64,000 nucleotides of DNA from Chloranthus sessilifolius (GCA_021018995.1 CM037593.1:6042088-6106087), one strand, 5' to 3'. Positions 10,463-21,562 are shown, counted from the stretch's first letter. Translations and numbers: made by a program. Notes: generated by a model from the letters alone, not told the origin.

Positions 10463-11977
10463 GAAAGACATAAAGTCCTTTCTAGTGCATAAAGAAAAAC
10501 TTAATCAACTAACAACCTTCAAATCATTCTTCACTCAAATTTGGATTTCTATCAATCAATGACGCATCTACATCATCTACTCCATGTATAGATGTACTCC
10601 CTGGAATCCCAAGCAATGGGTCAATTTACCAAGTAAATCGGTATGGACCAACCATGATGAGGTTAATAGAAAAGACCCATAACGCAAACCAGCTCATAAA
10701 ATCAATCAATAACAGTGATATAACATATGACATAAATGATGAGTAAAGCAACATAATGACATTGGAACATAACATTAAGTCTAAATAATACTGTGGCCTG
10801 GGTATCTAACCTAGTTTCATGGGCGGTCATTTTAATTGTGCATTTAATGCTCATTAATCGGCATGCATAATGGACATAGTTATCTCTTTATTAATTATTA
10901 TCCTAATCTTCTCTTATCTTTCGATTAGTATCTACATTAACCTTCGCATAACTTCTTTTCAGTTAAGTAGTAAGTTTAAAAGTAAAGACGTTCTCCAATC
11001 TCTTCAGTCTTATCATTCATGCGTGGATGCATAACTTTTCTTACTTGTCATTCTTATTCATGTTAATTCCTCTAGCATAAGCCTATAGAAATTATATCAT
11101 AATCATAGAAATACTTTGCTTTCATGTGTCATATCGTAAATGCACCTTTTCACTTTTATGGATGGCATGAATGCACATGCACAGAAAAACTGAAAATCAA
11201 TCAAGCATGCAATAACTATTTCACTTGTTTAGGCTTAAGATATCATAAACATGTAATCTTTATCGATTTCTACTTGTTTCATATTGTGTAAATCAAACAT
11301 CCTAGGTTGCATGGATTATAAGCAATAAAAGAAATGAGCGTAAATAAACATTTAAGCATGATGATTAAACTGAACAATATTTGAATTGAAATAGAAATTC
11401 ATTGCTTGCATCTTGAACAGATTTTGAAATTCTGGATAGATTTTGGATTTTGGACAGATTCTGGAATTTTGGACGGATTTTGGATTTTAGACAGATTTTG
11501 AAATACTGGACAGATTCTTGATTCTGAAATGTTGGTTTATACAGAGAATTTCGTAATCAATCACGTAACCTCGTGCACTATCGAAAATCTGTGATTAAGC
11601 ATCAAAATTTAACAATTTAATATAAAGAATATTTATTAAATGAAATAAACCTTAATTCCTATTTTATTTTTGTGTTATTTACATTTCCGATTAATCTCAA
11701 AATGATTTATCTATACGTCTAGTCTTCATGTAAAATTGACGTAACTCCTCTCCCTTGATCCAATCCGAAGCTTTAATTTGAAATCCGGTCGAGTCGTAAG
11801 CTCCTCTCGCGTTCTTCTAAGCCTTCAAACCGAAAACTCTAGGGTTTCTGCTCTAGTTCTCATTCTTTAGAATTTTCTTTCTTTCTATCTAAGATTTCTA
11901 GGGTTATAAAAGTTCTGTAAAAATTCTTTAAATTAAATCTAATGTTTATTTTTAAAATACCTTAAGGTTTCCTATTT
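10463..11977 (-). repeat. Del/Tekay-type LTR, left part (DelLTR-b)
   Basis: Begins within the 3' tail of the LTR (AAAGTCCTTTCTAGTGCATAAAG) and follows the solo-LTR template until TTAAGGTTTCCTATTT at 11962-11977, where LINE-2 was inserted. The LTR resumes at 24022. It includes a short copy of the TCTGGATT minisatellite at about 11410-11530. Confidence 0.8.
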
Positions 11978-12284
11978 TTTTTATTTTATCCGTAAATGAT
12001 AATATATTGAAAAACAACAAGATATTGAGGGAACAATACATGGCCACAAGGAAAAAAAGAAGAGCAACATAAAAAACTAAGAGAAGACGCCAAAAAAAAA
12101 AAAACTGAAAGACTTGCCATACCTGCCCCTTCTCCTTCCTCAACCCGGGTCCCAGGGACACGACTCTTCCCTGGGCTGGTTACTATCCTTATTTACCCAT
12201 AGGCGAACGAGGTCCACAATGTCTTTGACCATGACTCTCACCGGTTTAGTTTTCTGATCAAAGATCCTCCTATTTTTCTCTTAA
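11978..12284 (-). pseudogene. LINE-2 ORF2 C-terminal tail and 3' UTR
   Basis: The minus-strand translation reads EKNRRIFD...VMVKDIVDLVRLW...CPWDPG and stops at 12142-12140, matching the end of LINE-1 ORF2 (ERNARIFE...LWDPG). It continues exactly from the WCLC codons that end at 15828 on the other side of Gy2, with CAGAG duplicated. This shows the two pieces were contiguous before Gy2 inserted. 12139-11978 is 3' UTR ending in the A tail. Confidence 0.85.
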
Positions 12285-12289
12285 CAGAG

Positions 12290-13250
12290 TGACGCGGGAC
12301 GATAACCCTAAAATGCGTGATTATGATTTTATGCGATTTTGTCGAAATTAAATAAAATTAAATCAAGCTTAATCTCAAAACTATCTTAAATACCTTAGGG
12401 TTTAGAGAATTCAAGTTGGTAGATTACATAAGATCCAATTAGGGTCCAGTCCGATGCGCAACTACTATTAGAATTGAGGCGAGATTAGCCTAGAGATAGA
12501 ACTTTAACTTTTTCCAGGCTTGGGCGTTCGTCTTCGATCCAACGTAGATTCGCAGGCTCTAACTAGGGCTTTGGAAATAAGTGTATGGTTTTGTAATGGG
12601 CTTATGGTTTGATTTATGACTTATAAAAGAGTTTTGGGCTCTGTTTGATTTAGGGTTCAAAAGGGGTTTAGGATTTTGGGATCGAAATCAATAGATTGAG
12701 ATTTAGAAATTTAAATCAACACAGAGAAAGGTTAAGAAAACAGAGATACATAATAGAGAAGATAACAAAGATTGCTTTTGGGAATCACTCCCTTGGCCTC
12801 ACACCAAACCCATCTCAGGCAAAGAATATTCAAGCATAAAAGCATTCAAAAGATTCAATAATTAATTAAAAAGTCTTTACAAGCCTTAATATATAGGCCA
12901 CCAATAATTAAATTCGAAATAATTAGTCCTAATACTAATAAAACACTAAAAAGGAAAGTTTTCGCAACAAAAAACCTAAAATTAGAAGTCCCGTCACGAT
13001 GTCCACGGACTTCCGTAGTGCCCCACGGACGTCCGTGACGTACGGACAGTAAGGGGGCAAAATCATGGACGTCCGTCATTGTTTCACGGACGTCCGTCAC
13101 TGTTCATCACGGACGTTTGTCACTATTCATGGATGTCCGTCACTGTTCATATGAACTGTAACTTTTTTTTTTTTGTTTTTTTTTTTTTTCTGAAGTTGAA
13201 ATTCTGTTGCGGTTCAACTTCAATGCTCTCGATCTTGACGTTCCTAGTCA
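12290..13250 (-). repeat. Gy2 3' LTR (short-terminus form)
   Basis: 961 bp; plus-strand ends are TGACGCGGGAC and CGTTCCTAGTCA. Contains the TATA block (about 12889-12897), palindromic U3 array (12996-13140) and a long T tract (13153-13190). It is bordered internally by the polypurine tract. Confidence 0.9.
12996..13140. promoter_or_regulatory. Palindromic ACGGACGTCCGT array in Gy2 U3
   Basis: Perfect 12-bp palindromes and near variants (for example 13025-13036 and 13086-13097), each containing an ACGT core. Homologous arrays occur at 15630-15745, 27060-27150, 35462-35530, 38624-38745 and 55730-55812. A bZIP-type binding role is inferred from the ACGT core only. Confidence 0.6.
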
Positions 13251-13263
13251 TTCTCCTCCCCTC
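13251..13263 (-). other. Gy2 polypurine tract
   Basis: The minus strand reads GAGGGGAGGAGAA immediately before the LTR start TGACTAGGAACG. It is followed upstream by the hairpin GTTTCATTACCGATGAAAC (13269-13287). This fixes the LTR start of the short form. Confidence 0.8.
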
Positions 13264-13386
13264 AAAATGTTTCATTACCGATGAAACACGCACGTGGTAC
13301 TGATTAAGTGTATCGGAACTTGCACGGTGGAACTCCTTGCAACTAGCCCAAACAATCTCGGCTCCTGGTAACGTATGATCCTCATC

Positions 13387-14436
13387 TCAGTTGATTGTAG
13401 CGGGACACACACGGTAAACCTCTCCTTGATGAACCTGACAACCCGGCTTGCCAACCCACTCTATCAAATATTTTTGAAGTTGCTCATCAACTCTCCCAGA
13501 CCTGAAGGAATTCATCCTCGATGAAGTGTGATCGCGATATCGGTCAAGATTACGAGAACTCAAGTGGCAAGCTCTTTCATCTTTGGCCCATGTACTCTCG
13601 GTACTCGAAGTATCAGCAGATAATTTGTAGTGATTCTTGTTTGAATGAATCTTGTGTTTAATTTCGGCATGTAATGCAGAATGATACTCAAAACTTGACT
13701 CACAACAAGACTCGGAATGTGAAGTGGAATGCAACTCGAGATTATGATGTGTATGTGTATCTATGGACTCGATACTCTCATGTGCATGCGACCCTAATGA
13801 CTCACATGTAACCGACTCAAGTGCTTTTGACTGTACTAACATCAACGACTTAGGCACAATCGACTCTGTGGGCACTGTCAGCTCATGCGTGATTGAATCA
13901 AAGGACACTAATGGCTCATGGACGCTCGGTTCGATCAACTTCAAAGATTCAAGTGCACACGACTTTACCACCGACAAGGACTCGTGCACAATGGGTTCTA
14001 CAGACACCAACAAATCGTGCGCATGTGACTCAGTAGATTCTTGTGTGGGTGACTCGGTTGACTCACGTGTGGGAGACTCAACATCACTACTCACAAGGGA
14101 AATAGAAGCCGTTTCAATACAAACTAGACTTTCGTCAGCTTCTTCCATCTCTCCACTTATTACAGTTCGAGGGTCATACACTTCCTCTTCTACTTTCATA
14201 TTTTTCAGCCCCTTAGAACTTTCGCTTTCAGTCAATAAATTCGGAGTGGGAAATTTTGTGGGGCATTGGTATGCAAAGTGTCCGAACTCTTGACACTTAA
14301 GGCAATCAGGACACCTATCTGTCTTGGTTTTCAAACGCAGTAAGAGGTGACGATGTGTTAAAGGAACATACTTTTCAATAACTATCACCTTCATATCCTC
14401 CCATGTGGAGAAGGGTTTAATCTGATGAAATTTCAA
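13387..14436 (-). CDS. Gy2 ORF: Gag zinc knuckle, novel repeat region, integrase tail, partial chromodomain
   Basis: 349 codons without a stop. Residues 1-25 (STWEDMKVIVIEKY) match the end of the Gag domain in Gy1. Residues 45-58 form a CCHC knuckle C-x2-C-x4-H-x4-C (CLKCQEFGHFAYQC). Residues ~100-230 are Ser/Glu/His-rich with about six imperfect 11-residue repeats (pattern S-x-E-P-x-V-H-E-S-L). Then HSALHAEIKHKIHSNK...YKLSAD matches the integrase C-terminal region of Gy1, and LQKYLIEWVGKP matches its chromodomain core. The pol interior is thus replaced by the repeat segment. The start codon is only the first ATG in this frame; the real start may be by frameshift from the Gag frame at 14617. 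Function unknown; RNA and chromatin binding are inferred from the knuckle and the chromodomain-like end. Confidence 0.65.
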   Translation of the reverse strand: MKFHQIKPFSTWEDMKVIVIEKYVPLTHRHLLLRLKTKTDRCPDCLKCQEFGHFAYQCPTKFPTPNLLTESESSKGLKNMKVEEEVYDPRTVISGEMEEADESLVCIETASISLVSSDVESPTRESTESPTQESTESHAHDLLVSVEPIVHESLSVVKSCALESLKLIEPSVHEPLVSFDSITHELTVPTESIVPKSLMLVQSKALESVTCESLGSHAHESIESIDTHTHHNLELHSTSHSESCCESSFEYHSALHAEIKHKIHSNKNHYKLSADTSSTESTWAKDERACHLSSRNLDRYRDHTSSRMNSFRSGRVDEQLQKYLIEWVGKPGCQVHQGEVYRVCPATIN

Positions 14437-14760
14437 TACGAAGTTCTATATGAATCCAAAAAATTTGGGCATTACCCTCCAACTTCATTTTCGCTAGCCT
14501 AATTTTGTACTCATTTGGTACACCATACCAATCAAAATATTCCTCTACACTAGACAACCATTCCATGAAGGTTTTAGGGTTCGTCGTACCCTCAAAATCT
14601 GGGACCTCAGTCCGCATAGATTTTAGAAACCTCTCGGCAGGGGCGTACTCGGGTTCACGATGATGAAGGTATCCCCTAACTCTAATCTCATCAATACTCG
14701 TGGGACTTTGCCAAGAATTTGGACGCGATCACCTTATGGTGAATGCGGCTTACTAACACA
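14417..14760 (-). pseudogene. Gy2 gag N-terminal part
   Basis: Minus-strand translation contains EIRVRGYLHHREPEYAP, then RTEVPDFEGTTNPKTFMEWL and EEYFDWYGVPNEYKIRLAKM, which is the Retrotrans_gag pattern (compare VEIPTFDGRLDP and DKHFDWYAMNDD in Gy1). It ends at a stop at 14417 while the next ORF has already opened in another frame at 14436. The two together look like one Gag frame broken by a frameshift, or a programmed shift; I cannot tell which. Confidence 0.65.
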
Positions 14761-14902
14761 GCTGTTAAATGACATGCAAACTTGAACCATAATGGATGAG
14801 GAATTTTGTCAAACAGTAGACGTGCATACTTTGAACACGAATGCGATAAAATGTAATGAAAATTGAAATATCATACAATATACCCTAACCTAGAAAACCT
14901 AG

Positions 14903-14915
14903 GGCTTTGATACCA
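14903..14915 (-). other. Gy2 primer binding site
   Basis: The minus strand reads TGGTATCAAAGCC, one mismatch from the plant initiator Met-tRNA complement, 4 nt from the inner end of the 5' LTR at 14920. Confidence 0.85.
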
Positions 14916-14919
14916 AAAC

Positions 14920-15827
14920 TGACGCGGGACGATAACCCTAAAATGCGTGATTATGATTTTATGAGATTGTGCTGAAATTAAATAAAATTAAATCAAGCTT
15001 AATCTCAAAACTATCTTAAATACCTTAGGGTTCAGAGAATTCAGGTTGGTAGATCACGCAAGATCCAGTTAGGGTCCAGTTCGATGCCCAAGTACTATTA
15101 GAATTGAGGCGAGATCGGCCTAGAGATAGAACTCTAGCTTTTTTCAGGGTTGGGTGTTCGTCTTCGATCCGACGTAGATTCGCAGGCTCTAACTAGGGCT
15201 TTGGAAATAGGTGTATGGTTTTGTAATGGGTTTATGGCTTGATTTATGGCTTAGAAAAGGGTTTTGGGCTTTGTTTGATTTACGGTTCAAAAGGGGTTTA
15301 AGATTTTGGGATCGAAATCAATAGATTGAGATTTAGAAATTTAAATCAACACAGAGAAAGGTTAAGAAAACAGAGATAGATAATAGAGAAGATAATAAAG
15401 ATTGCTTTTGGGAATCACTCCCTTGGCCTCACACCAAACCCATCTCAGGCAAAGAATATTCAAGCATAAATGTATTCAAAATATTCAATAACTAATTAAA
15501 AAGTCTTTACAAGCCTTAATATATAGGCCACCAATAATTAAATTCGAAATAAAGAGTTCTAATACTAATAAAACACTAAAAAGGAAAGTTTTCACAACAA
15601 AAATAAAAAATTAGAAGTCCCGACATGATGTCCACGTATGTCCGTAGTGCCCAACGGATGTCCGTGACCTACGGACAGTGAGTGGGCAAAATCACGGACG
15701 TTAGCCATTGTTTCACGGACGTCCGTCATTGTTCATGTGAACAGTAACTTTTTTTTTTTTTTTTTCCTGAAGTTGAAATTCTGTTGCGGTTCAACTTCAA
15801 TGCTCTCGATCTAAACGTTCCTCGTCA
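14920..15827 (-). repeat. Gy2 5' LTR (short-terminus form)
   Basis: 908 bp, nearly identical in block order to the 3' LTR. It ends CGTTCCTCGTCA, directly followed by the target duplication CAGAG and LINE-2 sequence. The length difference from the 3' LTR lies mainly in the T tract and palindrome array. Confidence 0.9.
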
Positions 15828-16639
15828 CAGAGACACCAAAGGACTGCGAAAAACGTCCCCTTCCATCTCTTCCCATCCTGCCTTTCCAGTCCAACCGCAT
15901 TCCAGGCCAAGTAGAGCAGGTATAGATTGGCCAGGAAGACCCAAGTCATATCAAACAATCTCAGCACAATACTCCAGATTTTGTAAGTCGTCGCACAATG
16001 GAGGAAGAGATGAGCGACCGACTCCTCCCCCTGTTTACACATGACACATCAATTGCTAATGTCTTTCCCTCTCCGGATGAGATGATCTCGCGCTAGAACT
16101 TTCTCTTTAAACACCGTCCACGAGAAAAACTTAATTTTGGGCGGGACGCAAGCCTTCCACAGTGTAGCTTCATCAAATCTGATAAGAGGGCTACAGGACA
16201 GCACCCGGTAGTAGGATTTAACAATGAATTGGCCATTTTTGCTAGGGAACCACACCCGCCTATCCTGGTTGTATGGATTTCGTTCCATCTCATAGAGATT
16301 GAAGAAGATTAGAAAACGCTTCCTCCTCACCAGTTCTTAGATTTCTGCGCAAATTGACATCCCAAACCCTTCCTCCACCCGTGTCGTGAAAAAGCTCATC
16401 AATCCGCCCACCAGGGTGTAATGATAAGGCATAAATAGAAGGGAACATCAGTTTGAGAGAACCCCCCTGACTCAACTGTCCTCCCAAAACTGGATTCGAG
16501 TGCCACTGCCCCAGCTGAAGCGGATCCCCTTAGAATACCGGTGCCAAGTACCACATATATTTTTCCACCAGGACGAGGTGCTTCTACTAATCTCGGTGTT
16601 GATACCCTAGTTGTGGTTGGCCTGGCCATATTTTTCCAT
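15828..16639 (-). pseudogene. LINE-2 ORF2: C-terminal region with zf-RVT
   Basis: The minus strand from 16639 encodes MEKYGQ, SSWWKNICGTW, GSGTRIQFWED, the linker VWFPSKNGQFIVKSYY, PPKIKFFSWTVFKEKVLARD and the zf-RVT finger CVMC...HLFLHC, ending in FFAVLWCLC at the Gy2 insertion. Several stops and frameshifts are present. Its left neighbour in the original LINE is now at 12284. Confidence 0.85.
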
Positions 16640-17595
16640 CGGCACTAACGACGCTTCGCTAGGTCAGACCTACCGATACCAATCATGGGCGTCTTCGACG
16701 CGCTTTAAACCTCACATGGTGCTTACTACGGCAACGTAGCCAACCCATCTACACATCAGCTCTGATACCACCCGCCTAGAGGACGAGAACTCCCCCAACA
16801 TGGTTACCTCTGTTTCACGGCCTACCACCCGGCTTATCCGTGCCCCTTACGACATGCCATTTGCACCGCTGCGCTAAACTTGGCCTGCTCAAGCTTCACC
16901 CTGTGCATTGCACTATTACCTCGCTCGTAACAGTCTTGGCATGCAGCTTCCCATGCCATCATGTCTCGCTCACATACCGAACAAAGCCCACAACCTTGTG
17001 CCTCGCGCTCGCGTGCTCAACCGAGTCCCACGCGGCCTGCCTTCATGTGCGTTCCTAATTACTAGCACCATTTATCCTTGGCCCACGTGTTGTCGTGCTC
17101 AACTGAGTCCCACGCAACGCTACTGTTCTCCTCGCGAGGTTGCCCAGCCGTATGCACCGTGACACGTAGTCCGGAGCCATACTTCAACCTCCCTTGGGTG
17201 CCACACGACATCGCTGTGTCGACGTCCTAGGCCCACCCTTTCAGGCCTAGGAGACACTTGCGCCCCCTCTGGCAACGCAAGGCCCCGTGTGGGTGGAAGG
17301 CAACTCTCCAGCTCCTCTCCCACATAGAAGGGTGAAACAGTCATTCAGCCAGAATGGCAGGAGAACCTCAAACCCCTTGGTTTGACATACCGCAACACCT
17401 CTTGCATTGCTAGCCCACCTTGGCTATGTCGCGACCGTGTCGCTCCTGCGTCTTCCCCCCCTATGCATCCGTGTCGCGACCCCGCAGCGCGACCATGTCG
17501 CAAGGCCCTCTTGGCCCCCATGTCCCGTGCCCTCCTGGCACCACATGTCTTGCCCCACGCATCATGCTGCAAGCTCGAGTATTGGCCCCGTCACA
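16640..17595 (-). repeat. Coding-free element 3' LTR (truncated)
   Basis: Aligns with 17929-18866 over its full length. Contains two primer-site-like motifs (about 16669-16682 and 16762-16775) and a palindrome-rich GC block. Confidence 0.82.
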
Positions 17596-17891
17596 TCCTC
17601 CACCACTCCATAAAATGTCAACGTCCTCGTTGACGCATGATTGCAGTGAACTGACCCCACCAACTCCTCACAGCTTGTTTGCATCACATTTCTAGTTCTT
17701 AGGTCCGCACCTTCTTACAAGCTCCCCACTGTCACCTCGGCCGGGTCAACTTGGTTCTGCTGTCACAAGGCCCTCACCTGTTAACTAGCTCAAGGATGTC
17801 GCGTGCCCTCTTGACACCACATCGCGTGCCTCCGCACCAATTGTTCACTAGCATCATCGCTTCAGGATCGAACCTGGCTCTGATATCAAAT
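17596..17891 (-). other. Interior of coding-free element: polypurine tract and primer site only
   Basis: 296 bp with no significant ORF. Polypurine tract at 17596-17609 and primer site TGATATCAGAGCC at 17876-17888, both on the minus strand. This is the minimal set of reverse-transcription signals. Confidence 0.75.
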
Positions 17892-18866
17892 TGTCACGGG
17901 GTCGCACTTCCGCAACCTCAGTCCCGTGCGGCACCTAACGCACTCTTCGCTAGGTCAGCCTACTTCTGATACCAATAGTCGCGGGGCGTCCTTCGACGCG
18001 CTTTTAACCTACGCGGTGCTTCGCTACCGCGTGCAACGAAGCCAACCCATCTACACATCAGCTCTGATACCACCCGCCTAGAGGACGGGAACTCCCCAAC
18101 ACCACCACCACGCTTATCCGCCCTCTTACGACACGCCATTTGCACCGCTGCGCTAAACTTGGCCTGCTCAAGCTTCATCCTGTGCACTGCACTAGTACCT
18201 CACTCGCAATAGTCTTGGCATGCGGCTTCCTATGCCATCATGTCTCGCTCACATACCGAACCAAGCCCACAACCTTGTGCCTCGCGCTCGCGTGCTCAAC
18301 GAAGTCCCACGCGGCCTGCCTTCATGTGCGTTTCGAATTACTAGCACCATTTATCCTTGGCCCACGTGCTGTCGTGCTCAACAGAGTCCCACGCAGCGCT
18401 GCTGTTCTCCTCGCGAGGTTGCCCAGCAGTGCACCGCGACGCGTAGTCCGGAGCCATACTTCAACCTCCCTTGGGTGCCACACTATCGCCAAGGCCGACG
18501 CCCTAGCCCACCCTTTCGTGCCTAGGAGACACTTGCGCCCCTCCGCAACGCAAGGCCCTGTGGTGGGTGGGAAGGAAACTCCAGCCTCTCCCACATAGAA
18601 GGGTAAAATAGCCATTCAAATGTAATGGCAGGAGAACCTCAAACCCCTTGGTTTGACATACCGCAACGCCTCTTGCATCGCTAGCCCACCTTGGCTATGT
18701 CGCGACCGTGTCGCTCCTGCGTCTTCCCCCCCTATGCATCCATGCCGCGACCCCGCAGCGCGACCACGTCGCAAGGCCCTCTTGACCCCCATGTCGCGTG
18801 CCCTCTTGGCACCACATGTCGTGCCCCACGCACCATGCAGCAAGCTCGAGTATTGCCCCCGTCACA
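17892..18866 (-). repeat. Coding-free element 5' LTR (complete)
   Basis: 975 bp; plus-strand ends are TGTCACGGGG and CCCCGTCACA. It carries its own internal primer-site-like motifs at about 17963-17976 and 18059-18072. It is followed directly by LINE-2 ORF2 sequence. Confidence 0.82.
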
Positions 18867-21516
18867 AGAGGCTCTCCACTTCCTCATTTCCTGCTCGCCA
18901 AAACCATTTACCGAGAAGGGCTAAGTTGGTCTACCTTAAGCACCGGATCCCCAGCCCTCCGCAACTCATCGGGAGCGTGCAAGTGTCCCAATTAATCAAA
19001 TGATACTTCTTCTCCATCCCTGAACCCTCCCACAAAAAATTACGTTGAACTTGTTCCATCTGATAGATTACTCCGGTTGGACATTTAAACATAGACATAT
19101 AGAAAATCGGTAAGCTTGTAAGCACAAATTTCAGCAATACAAGCCGATCACCACTGCTTAGCAATTTCCCTTTCCACGTGGATAAATGTTGTTTGAAGTG
19201 TTGAATTACCGGCTCTCAAGCCCTTGCCGTAGGATGCTGCAGCCCCAAAGGCAGCCCTAAATATCTGATGGGTGATCTTCGATCTCATATTTCACAATCT
19301 CAGCAATAGCCTGTAAGCGCATGTTATCAATTGCTATACCCGTGACCTTTGATTTGTGGAAATTGATCTGCTGTCCGGACACCGCCTCATAAATTGATAA
19401 AGTGTCAAATAAGGCTTTGAATTCATCGGTATCAGCCTTTCCAAACAGAATCGTATCGTCCGCATACTGGAGGATAGAGATTAATCTGTCCCCGCCCCCC
19501 ACACTGATCCCCGAAACATGGTGCATCTGTCTGGCCCGTTCGATAAGGCCAGTCAGCGCTTCCCCCATCATATTAAAAAGGAAAGGAGAGAGTGGATCGC
19601 CCTGCCGAATGCCCCGAGAGCTCTTAAAATACCCTGCCGGCATGCCGCTAACTAGCACCGAGAACCATGGGGTCGCATAACAGGCCCTCATCCATCTCCT
19701 CCACTTCAGCCCGAAGCCAAACCTGCTAAGCATATAGTCCAGCCCGCTCCAAGAAACGCGATCGTATGCCTTTTCCATGTCCACCTTCCAAAGGGCAGCA
19801 GGAAGGCGATGAAAGTGTGCAGAGTGGATGACTTCATGTGCCACAACCACCTGATCGATTAATTGTCTCCCTTGAACGAAAGCCCCCTGATTGGCTGATA
19901 TGATTGACCCCATTAACGACCTAAGTCTGTTTGTGAGAACCTTAGCAATTATCTTGTATAGACAATTGATGAGGCAGATTGGACGAAAATCCGCGATGTC
20001 CACGACCCCAACTTTTTTCGGGATGAGTGTAATGAAAGTTGAATTAAGGCTTCGGCCAATAAAGCCTGAGCTGTGGAATTCATAGAACACCTCCATTAGA
20101 TCTTCTTTAATTACTGCCCAGAAAACACTGTAGAACTCCAACGTGAAGCCATTGGGACCCCGCGATTTGTTCTTACCCCCCCTTTTAATGGCTCTCCAGA
20201 CCTCCTCTTCTTTGAAGGGGAGCTCCATACTGACATTGCCCTCGGAGTTGATGGCCTGAAAAGACAACCCATCCAAAGTTAGCCGTAACTGCTCGTCATC
20301 TGCATATAACTTAGTGTAGAACTCGACCACCTACTCGCGAATCTTGTCGATCTCCACATGCACCACCCCCTCTACCCCCACACTGCCCAAATAATTAGAT
20401 TTATTCCGAACATTGGCAATCACATGAAAATATTTGGTATTCAGATCTCCTTCCTTCAGCCACTTCACCTTTGCCTTTTGATTCCAAGAAATCTCCTTGG
20501 CCCTGCATAGGTTATTGAACTCCTGTTTTTTTTGCACACGTTCTTTGCGTTCACCGTCCGATAGAAGCCTACCTTCCTCCAGATTGTCAATCTCCCACAG
20601 CCTTGTCAGAATTATATCCTTGTTGAGGTGAAGCAGCCCAAATATCTCCCTGTTCCACTCGATGGTGCGTTTCTTGATCCATTGCAGTTTGGAGATGAAA
20701 TGATAGACCGCCGTACTCGAAGGCCTATGCTCATTCCACCAATGTGGCAGCGCCTCCCGGTATCGATCATCCACTAACCACATGTTCTCAAATCTAAACG
20801 AAGTCGACCCTTTTCCTCTAGCTCGCATGTGAGCACCAACGACTGATGGTTGGACACCGCTCTCGCTAGGCATTCTGACCTGGCAGCCGGAAACAGCTCC
20901 AACCATTCCGTGCTGCAAAGGAAACGCTCCAATCTACTCATAGACGGAGTGTCTTGGAGATTGGGCCAAGTAAACTTGGAACCAGTTAGCGGTACATCCA
21001 TCAGCACCCAATCTGCAATCCATCAATTAAAATCCCTCATGACAGCCACATCAGGCGGCCCACCATGTTTTTCATATCCCCATCTAATGGCGTTGAAATC
21101 ACCTCCCAAGCATATCGGATAATCCCATCTGGTCATAATGACAGCCAACTCAAACCAGAAATCGCTTCGTTGGCAGTCCCCCGAAGGATCGTAAATACTG
21201 GACATCACCCAACACTGACCGTTGTCTTTGTTCCGAAGTAGCACCGAAGTCGAGAATATACCTATCTCCTCAATCTTCTTAAAAATCCCGGAGTCCCACG
21301 CCACAAGGATACCCCCGAAGCCCCCACCAAGTTCACACCCACCCAATCCCATTTCTTCCCTCAAAGTACGGACCCGACTTTCCTACTATCGCACTTACCC
21401 CATTTGGTTTCTTGTAGCGTAATTACCACCGGCTTAACCGACGTGATAACTCGTCTCACCCCTGCCTGCTTAGTACTATCACATATGCCCCTCACATTCC
21501 AAGACAACATCTTCAT
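18867..21516 (-). pseudogene. LINE-2 ORF2: endonuclease and reverse transcriptase
   Basis: Start MKMLSWNVRG at 21516. The endonuclease shows LQETKWG and GGDFNAIRW, but the usual SDH motif reads SNH (about 20860), a likely catalytic loss. RT at 20330-19257 is open for 357 codons with NGFTLEFY, DMEKAYDRVSW, GIRQGDPLSPFLFN and YADD. A frameshift at about 19250 is followed by LSTWKGKLLSSGDRLVLLK and LWEGSGMEKKYHLINWD. It ends at the coding-free element after FWRAGNEEVESL. Stops are mostly TGA or TAG replacing CGA or CAG. Confidence 0.87.
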
Positions 21517-21562
21517 CACGAAACTTCGTCTTAGCCCACCGCCTGTCGACATCGGAAAGGGG

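Larger units (their letters stand above)
12290..15827 (-). mobile_element. Gy2: non-autonomous Ty3/gypsy element with chromodomain-like ORF
   Basis: A 3.5-kb element with two LTRs (12290-13250 and 14920-15827), a primer site complementary to initiator Met tRNA (14903-14915, one mismatch, 4 nt from the 5' LTR), a polypurine tract (13251-13263) and a 5-bp target duplication CAGAG (12285-12289 and 15828-15832). The internal region is only about 1.67 kb. It holds the N-terminal half of gag and an open ORF (14436-13387), but no protease, RT, RNase H or integrase core. It must have moved using proteins from a relative such as Gy1, so it resembles the Gag-only (TR-GAG) type of non-autonomous element. 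Confidence 0.92.
16640..18866 (-). mobile_element. Coding-free LTR retroelement (TRIM/LARD-like) inside LINE-2
   Basis: Two GC-rich direct repeats, 16640-17595 and 17892-18866, surround a 296-bp internal segment. On the minus strand the internal segment begins with a primer site TGATATCAGAGCC (17888-17876) 3 nt after the right repeat, and ends with a polypurine tract GGAGTGGTGGAGGA (17609-17596) touching the left repeat. The repeats start TGTGACGGGG and end CCCCGTGACA, so they are LTRs with TG...CA ends. The left repeat lacks its last ~37 bp, and about 15 bp of LINE plus the target duplication are missing there. There is no credible coding content. The LTRs (~975 bp) are unusually long for so short an interior. 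Confidence 0.82.

Noticed and set aside
11952..12161. 69-codon minus-strand ORF rich in phenylalanine and leucine
   Set aside because: Spans the LINE-2 3' UTR and A tail into the LTR, so it is not a gene.
12996..13140. Regularly spaced palindromes resembling a CRISPR array
   Set aside because: Spacing is irregular, units are self-palindromic, and they sit in LTR U3 of a plant element.
16762..16775. tRNA-like sequence near the primer-site motifs
   Set aside because: Only the short primer-site complement is present; no cloverleaf, A box or B box could be built.
17382..17695. Overlapping GC-rich ORFs in several frames of the coding-free LTR element
   Set aside because: Three frames are open at once because of GC content; there is no domain, and the two LTR copies do not preserve one frame.
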